Positions 14,966 to 20,556 of a stretch of DNA of 20,556 bases are shown here, piece after piece. Under the pieces are notes generated by a model that searched no databases, was not told the DNA's origin, and saw only the letters and a list, made by a program, of their open reading frames with translations. Made by a program: the position numbers and the translations under genes. The DNA comes from Saccoglossus kowalevskii (lineage: Eukaryota; Hemichordata; Enteropneusta; Harrimaniidae): assembly GCF_000003605.2 (NCBI RefSeq), contig NW_003114961.1:119476-140031 (forward strand), written 5' to 3'. Numbering within the stretch: position 1 is the first letter of the stretch; every line of letters begins with the position of its first letter.

Positions 14966-15061
14966 TTAAAGGGCCGTGGTCGTCGCGCATCGCGTGTACG
15001 AATTTCATGTAAACTATGTGCGTCGCTGTAAGTCCTATGTCGAACGACTACCGCCCTTTAA
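14966..15061. mobile_element. MITE, TTAA-flanked, copy 2
   Basis: A 96-bp element with inverted termini ATTAAAGGGCCGTGGTCGT and ACGACTACCGCCCTTTAAT, 17 of 19 paired, bounded by TTAA on each side. The interior CGCGTGTACGAATTTCATG and GTAAGTCCTATGTCGAAC match copy 1 at 12004-12136. The better-matched termini suggest this copy is closer to the transposed form. Confidence 0.78.
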
Positions 15062-17489
15062 TATCAATTTAATTTACATGAAGATCACATATTGCCGGAG
15101 CAGAGTAAAATCTGTGTTAATAAAATGCATACTGATAAACAAAGAGGAAATTGCCAAAAAATGCAAATGATGGCCGCCAGTATGATCACAAACTGAGTTA
15201 GAAAGACTGCTTCCAGACAGTTTACGTGTTCATTAGTCACTGCCACTAGAAATACACATACACTAGAAATGTTAGATTTTGTCTAAATTATGCAAAGTAG
15301 GTTTGTTCGCCAATCAAAAAGTCTAACCCCAGAATTAATCACCCATCAGGTACACGGCATCAGATTTCAGCAGAAATAAGCAGTTCTGCCCAATTGCACT
15401 GAAGAGACAGCAGCTCTCGAGAGTGAGTGCAGATGCCTGGGGAGGCGGTCAGGCACTGTAAGTAATTGGTAGTCTTTCTAGTTAATGAATTTTTTGTCTA
15501 AATTAGAAAAAGTAGGTATAGTTCGAATCAAAAGTGAAGCTGTAGGCACCATAGTCATTATCCCAAATAGCAAATATTCAATGTACAACATTAAACGCAT
15601 ACAAAAGCATTTTCAAATTGTGAAAATACTGTAGAACACGTTGTTAACTGACAGGTGAGACGTATTGATTTAGTAGTAAGAGAATGTGTTCTGTGACTCT
15701 CCATATACGCTGATGCCAGCACATGAACATGCATAGGATTTAGCAAGAGATGTCAGATCGTCATCTTGGCCTTTGCGTAATAGTATGAAACACTGATCAG
15801 CTCTGGTTGTACTGTTGTACCTCCTATGCATGACAGGTTCCGATTGCCCCTAGGTGCACCTCTGGCAATACCAGTGCATGTGTGTGCACCGGGCACAGGA
15901 TCCACTACTTCCCCACATATTTTGTGCTGGCAGCCGGTATCAACCAGAAATGAATAAAGGGGGCCCATTTTAAAAGGTGGTGGTCGTCCCTCTGCACATG
16001 TGTGACATTTGTATTGATCAACATTGATCTTCCCACAATCCATTGCGTTCTTCTAATGGAAATCACAGGTATAAGTTTTCACCTGGGCATGACTTGCACT
16101 AACTGCCACGGGTGACTCATTCGATAACTACCAATCACCTAAAAATCATCTAATCAAAGCTTGGTAACATCTCAGCTTGTACTCGTTGATCTTTATTTAT
16201 ACGAGACCCATATCTCACGCATGCATGGCGCCATGACCACAGTCGTTTAACAGGTCTCTGGTTTCTTAACCCAGCCTGGATGACTGCTAAATCAGCAAAG
16301 GATAAAGCCTTTTCACTACACTTCTTGTCTGACACTTAAGACCAATGTCTCAATTAGCAATTAAGTCACATATAGCATACTGTGACTCATAAAGAGTTTA
16401 GTGAAAAGAAAGCAGCACTAATGACTTAGTTGATTGCAACATTTTTATTGGCATAATCATTTCCCTCATGATTAGTGTCTTTATGTCTTTAATCACCACA
16501 TGGCACGAACAATCATTAGAAAAGATGGGATTGGTGCTGTAAGTACTGAGTGTTGTAGCCATGGTGGAGTTGTTACAGGGCGACTGGAGTATATTGCTCA
16601 CTGGTCCCTCATAAAGGTCACTTGCTGATGTGAGCATAAAAAGAGCATGTATGCAAGATACAATAGCTTGGCAATGGTCAGCCACTCCAGGTCATAAAGA
16701 AACCATCTCAGCTGGGCTATTAGTTGACAGAGATAGCTTTTTGACGTTCTGAATGTATCATTGGAAACAGAGAAGACACACATATTGAGATTGTCCCTAA
16801 CTGATAAACATTGCATCCTGAACCAAAACTGACTGGAACGTGTCATTAGCACCAGTCTACTGGTGTCCAGACAGGAAAACGATGGACAGTTCAGACCTGA
16901 GATCTGCCATTCTGTTCCTAAAGTTTGGTTCAAATTTGAGACACCTAAGGTTTTGTAGCTGTACTCCAAATGGATCTGAAAAACTACCACTGTCACACTG
17001 TTTTGGAATAGTAATTTTGTGACCTCTGATCAGAAACGTCAAAAGGGTGAATTGCCTAAACTCTATTCAGTCACTGCATCTGGATATCAGTGTGGTACCC
17101 AGGATCTAGTGATCCATCATTTGTGCATCCAATTGTTTCCTAGGGTATTGATAGTGTGGTTACCGAGGTCAGGTGGATCTATTTTGACCGTCAGGTCACT
17201 TGTTTGTATTTATGCTTATTTATGTAAATTTGTAATCACAAAATAACAAAAATAGCAGTACTATCTGTGAGGATAGCACTTGTTGCAAATCTTAATCTGA
17301 ATCAGACGATGTATTAGTCAGGAATCAGCAGACATGAATAAAAAACAAAATGACCACTAGTCTATTTATGTTTGAATCTCAAAAACAAATCTAATCCAAT
17401 ATGCATGATCATGATACAAAGTTTGAATAAAATTGACTCGTTCATCTCAAAGAAACTTTTCAAGACACGTTTAAATATCAGCATGTCTG
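15062..17489. other. Long stretch without a supported gene
   Basis: Base composition is slightly less AT-rich than elsewhere, especially 15750-16050. Open frames of 60-132 codons occur (15753-16043, 16150-16335, 16398-16685 and 16598-16996 minus; 17019-17246 plus), but they overlap on both strands, none shows a family motif I can trust, and no chain of spliced exons emerges. The 15753-16043 frame contains LVDTG, discussed as a weak finding. Near 15416-15465 is an exon-like pattern: GTGAGT and, further on, GCAG..GTAAGT. Confidence 0.4.
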
Positions 17490-17660
17490 AGAAATGGCTC
17501 CAGATATACCCCACATTAATCATCAATATGCATGTTTTTCATTATTAAACTTATCATGTCTGTGGGTTACCCCAGAGCATCTATGAACCAAATTTTAATG
17601 AAATGTGATGATTATGCACACTGCGCCAAGATTTCAACCCCAAACTAATCAGGTCCGTGC
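17490..17660 (+). repeat. Dispersed ~138-bp repeat family copy
   Basis: Contains GGCTCCAGATATACCCCA (a near-identical block is at about 4247), CCCAGAGCATCTATGAACCAA with ATTTTAATGAAATGTGATGAT, and AACCCCAAACTAATCAGG. The last two blocks recur at 20355-20430. Confidence 0.6.
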
Positions 17661-18746
17661 ATACATTCAATAAATTTAGGATTGTTGATGGAAAGTACAT
17701 CATCCATATATCTGAATGGAAAATTTTGCTTCTCAGTACTGTTTGTTTTCAACTATTTTCTGTAGAAATTCAGCTTCATATGAATAAAAGAATAAATCTG
17801 CCAGTAAGAATGCAGATACTTTGTTTATATACATCTACAATTATGTTGGCATTGAGAAACTCCAACATACTGATTTAGTGTGGAAAATTTTGAACAAGTC
17901 TTGTTCTTAAAGTGAGTAGAATCATATCCAACCACTATGTATTTGTAGCAACTAGAACCATTTACATGTATATTGAAAAAAAAAACTTGGATAATGTTCC
18001 TAATGCGTAGAAAAATGTTAAACATAAATGTCACATTTGGAAGTGATTTGGATTTAAATTTTTCCAAACGTTTTTGGGAATTTTTCAATATCCACATTTT
18101 AAAAGATAACACCACGAATCTAAATACTCCAAGACTCCAGCTGAAAACGTTGTAGTATTCTGGTGTGCATCTGTGAAGATGGACATTGTTGGTAGAGAAT
18201 GGGTGTTTGTAAAGGGCATTCCAACCAATAAGTAGTCAGTGATGGTTCACCAAACCAGAGTTCTCTGCAGTCAATGATCAAGTGCACTTGAAGGCCGAGA
18301 CATTTGTTCAATCAGGGAAACATGTGCTGCCAACCCTCTCCCGCCTCCATTTTATAGAAAAGAATAATGCATTGGCAATGTCTATCTCTATCAATGTCAA
18401 ACGATATGAACAGAGAACTCAATGCTACAAAATGCAGGATTGTGTTCCTCCCTTAAAATAAGGTGCAGCTATAGGCTTGAAATGAACAAAACACCACAAC
18501 AAGTGAGCAATAACAACCACTCATCTATAGTATACTACTAAAAGAGTAAAGACAGTACACTAAAATTCAAAGCACTCCATCTTCTAGCTGTTGAATTTAG
18601 TCAGAAAATTGCACAAATTATTTGAATACATCTTTACCCAGCATGCCCAGTGTTGCCATGGGTATAGACGTTTTTGGCAGAACAATCCACTCTTTTACAA
18701 GTTATATGGATATTTAACTGTATCCAAATAATAGTAGTAATAAAGA
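17661..18746. other. Non-coding stretch, nothing recognised
   Basis: Unique AT-rich sequence. Short open frames on both strands around 17825-18311 overlap each other and resemble nothing known. GTTGCCATGG at 18652-18661 is half of an RFX X-box. Confidence 0.45.
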
Positions 18747-18912
18747 CCAGTTGGAAGCAGTCATGTAACTCTTATCAAACATCGCGTAGCATGATTCATT
18801 TGGTGCTTTGAATAGTAAAAGAATAACCACCAGTTGGAAGCAGTCATGTGACTCTTATCAAACACAGTGTAGCATGATTCATCTGGTGCTTTGAATAGTA
18901 AAAGAATCACCA
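18747..18912 (+). repeat. Direct tandem duplication, 83 bp x 2, diverged
   Basis: CCAGTTGGAAGCAGTCATG starts each copy (18747 and 18830). Copies share TAGCATGATTCAT and TTTGAATAGTAAAAGAAT and differ at several bases (e.g. ATCGCG against ACAGTG), so the duplication is moderately old. Confidence 0.9.
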
Positions 18913-19306
18913 CACACAACACTTAAGAGGCAGTCATTTATTAAAATACAATTATAGTAATACATTAAAATGAGTGTTAAAAAAATATATTTTGCTAAAA
19001 GAATGACACAGCATTCATTTTTATAAATATTTACAAATTCAAACGCAATTGACCAATTGAATAACAAGCCGGTAGGCTGATTGGTTATCCTTTTCACTCA
19101 AAAAACAACAACAAGTTTTCAGCTGTAGGACATGAACATGAAACTAACGTTTGTTTATAACTAAAACTGAGCCCTGTCCCATATATGATTTTCGCAAAGA
19201 GCATTGAGCGTCTTCCAAAGCCACTTCACTTTATTTTTTATGCTATTAAAAGACTGGTAGGAGGTGATACATTTGGTGTGAAGCTATTCAAAAATAAGTT
19301 TTTGTT

Positions 19307-19320
19307 GTTGCTATGGTAAC
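19307..19320 (+). promoter_or_regulatory. Candidate RFX X-box
   Basis: GTTGCTATGGTAAC is close to the palindromic X-box consensus GTTRCCATGGYAAC, with one base off in the left half. RFX factors regulate ciliary genes in animals. No gene is seen beside it, so relevance is unknown. Confidence 0.3.
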
Positions 19321-19987
19321 AGTGGACCAGAATTTTTTTGCAGATTTTACTACCTAACTGGAGTGAAGGTGTGACCTGCCTGCTGAGTTTGAGTGAAATC
19401 TGCCCAGCCAAAAAAAATTCACAAGAGAAGTAATACGTGAAAACGTTGGAAATCAAAAAAGTGATTTTAAGGGCAATCCTAGCAGAACGAATCGCAAATA
19501 TTGGAACATTTTCAAATAGTTTCAATGTGAACTGCATTTGTTGATTTTGGTTTATATAAAATGGATTACATTGCAATGTTTAAAGATACATGTATCATTT
19601 ATTAATTAATTACCATAAAATACAGGTTAAACACATAAATTATATGTTAATTTTATACATTTTCAAATCAGTAAAAAATAACATCATCAATGACAATTTA
19701 TTTCTATTATATTTAAATATATTGAATAATGCTAAAATTCATGAACCAATTGTGTATACTCACAATAAATAACAATTTTACGCATGTAACTGGTCATATC
19801 TGCACATCATTCTAAGGTAACTATGCACTAAATTTCATTAAAATTGACAGTTGAATAATTTACAGCTGCAACCAAAGATGTATTTATTACCGCACACAGT
19901 TTGATTGCAATTAGTCAGTTGGCCAAATTCAAACATAATTGGTCATTGCATACTGGAGAAACAGATACAGAAATGAATTTAACCTTA

Positions 19988-20211
19988 AAATCAAAGAAAG
20001 CTTAGAAAGAACTCCCGTGTGCTGAGAGTATTGAAGACACATTAAATCAAAGAAAGCTTAGAAAGAACTCCCGTGTGCTGAGAGTATTGAAGACACATTA
20101 AATCAAAGAAAGCTTAGAAAGAACTCCCGTGTGCTGAGAGTATTGAAGACACATTAAATCAAAGAAAGCTTAGAAAGAACTCCCGTGTGCTGAGAGTATT
20201 GAAGACACATT
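19988..20211 (+). repeat. Tandem satellite, 56-bp unit, four identical copies
   Basis: Copies start at 19988, 20044, 20100 and 20156, each beginning AAATCAAAGAAAGCTTAGAA and ending AAGACACATT. No differences were seen between copies, indicating very recent amplification or an assembly artefact. Confidence 0.96.
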
Positions 20212-20261
20212 AAAAATTAATTCAAAATTACTTGTACATGAGATATTGATGGAAAAGCTGA

Positions 20262-20556
20262 AAACTAATTATGTAAATCAGGTAACTAATATGAACAGAA
20301 CAAAACAAAAAAAATATGAATTATTATGCTAATTAGAGAATTAATATGAACAAATTTTTAACCCAAAATTAATCAGGCCTGTCTATTGTTCTAGAGCATT
20401 TATGTACCAAATTTTATTCAAATGTGATGATCAGTAATTGAGATATCAGTGTTAATTAATTATGTTAATTAGGAGATTAATAAGCATAAATATTTACCAA
20501 AAACTAATTGGGTTTCTGCATAGTTCTCTTTAAAAGTTTCATTAAAATCCAATTTG
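20262..20556 (+). repeat. Dispersed ~138-bp repeat family, tandem copies running off the window
   Basis: Two related units: TTATGCTAATTAGAGAATTA..AACCCAAAATTAATCAGG (about 20325-20377) and TTATGTTAATTAGGAGATTA..ACCAAAAACTAATTGGG (about 20460-20512), roughly 138 bp apart. Each is followed by the family core (TCTAGAGCATTTATGTACCAA near 20390; AGTTTCATTAAAATCC at 20536). A partial unit precedes at 20262. The array continues beyond the right edge. Confidence 0.6.

Noticed and set aside
15510-15530. Possible tRNA B-box (AGTTCGAATC)
   Set aside because: There is no matching A-box, acceptor stem or anticodon arm around it.
16398-17246. Overlapping open frames of 60-132 codons on both strands
   Set aside because: Frames compete on both strands, none has a motif or a plausible splice partner, and the longest reads as low-complexity hydrophobic sequence.

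Overview
This is animal nuclear DNA, AT-rich and intron-bearing. It most resembles a marine invertebrate; phylum and species cannot be fixed from the window. Supporting points are two intact small-GTPase genes with clean GT-AG introns, long non-coding stretches, many short palindromic (MITE-like) elements, several tandem satellites, and a perfect match to the bilaterian CTCF motif. No prokaryotic operon, tRNA, rRNA or CRISPR array was seen.

Layout. Positions 1-4366 hold no recognisable gene. They carry a 12-copy 55-bp satellite (518-1179), two copies of a foldback repeat (about 1397-1500 and 3571-3713), and two CTCF-like sites (3213 and 3432) beyond the 3' end of the first gene. A seven-exon Rab4 GTPase gene runs on the minus strand from its start codon at 10637 to its stop at 4367. 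Its 3-kb first intron contains a 20-unit 38-bp array, a large inverted repeat and a 41-bp duplication. A 550-bp divergent promoter region (10638-11187) follows. A four-exon Arf-family GTPase gene then runs on the plus strand from 11188 to 12702. From 12703 to 20556 there is no gene I can support, only MITEs, tandem repeats, a dispersed ~138-bp repeat family, and unique sequence with short chance reading frames.

How the genes work together. Rab4 controls rapid recycling from early endosomes. Arf GTPases recruit coats and effectors to Golgi, endosome or plasma membranes. The two genes sit head to head with 550 bp between start codons, so shared or coordinated transcription is plausible, but this is inferred from position and motifs only. 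The Rab4 side has ETS- and YY1-like sites; the Arf side has a TATA-like box; a palindromic CRE lies between.

Limits. Exon borders were set by reading frame, splice consensus and remembered family conservation. UTR ends, transcription start sites, transposon classes and the Arf subfamily name remain uncertain. I found no convincing new multi-gene system. The points most worth a second look are the divergent promoter, the repeat arrays with regularly spaced motifs, the MITE families, and the unusual interswitch of the Arf protein.
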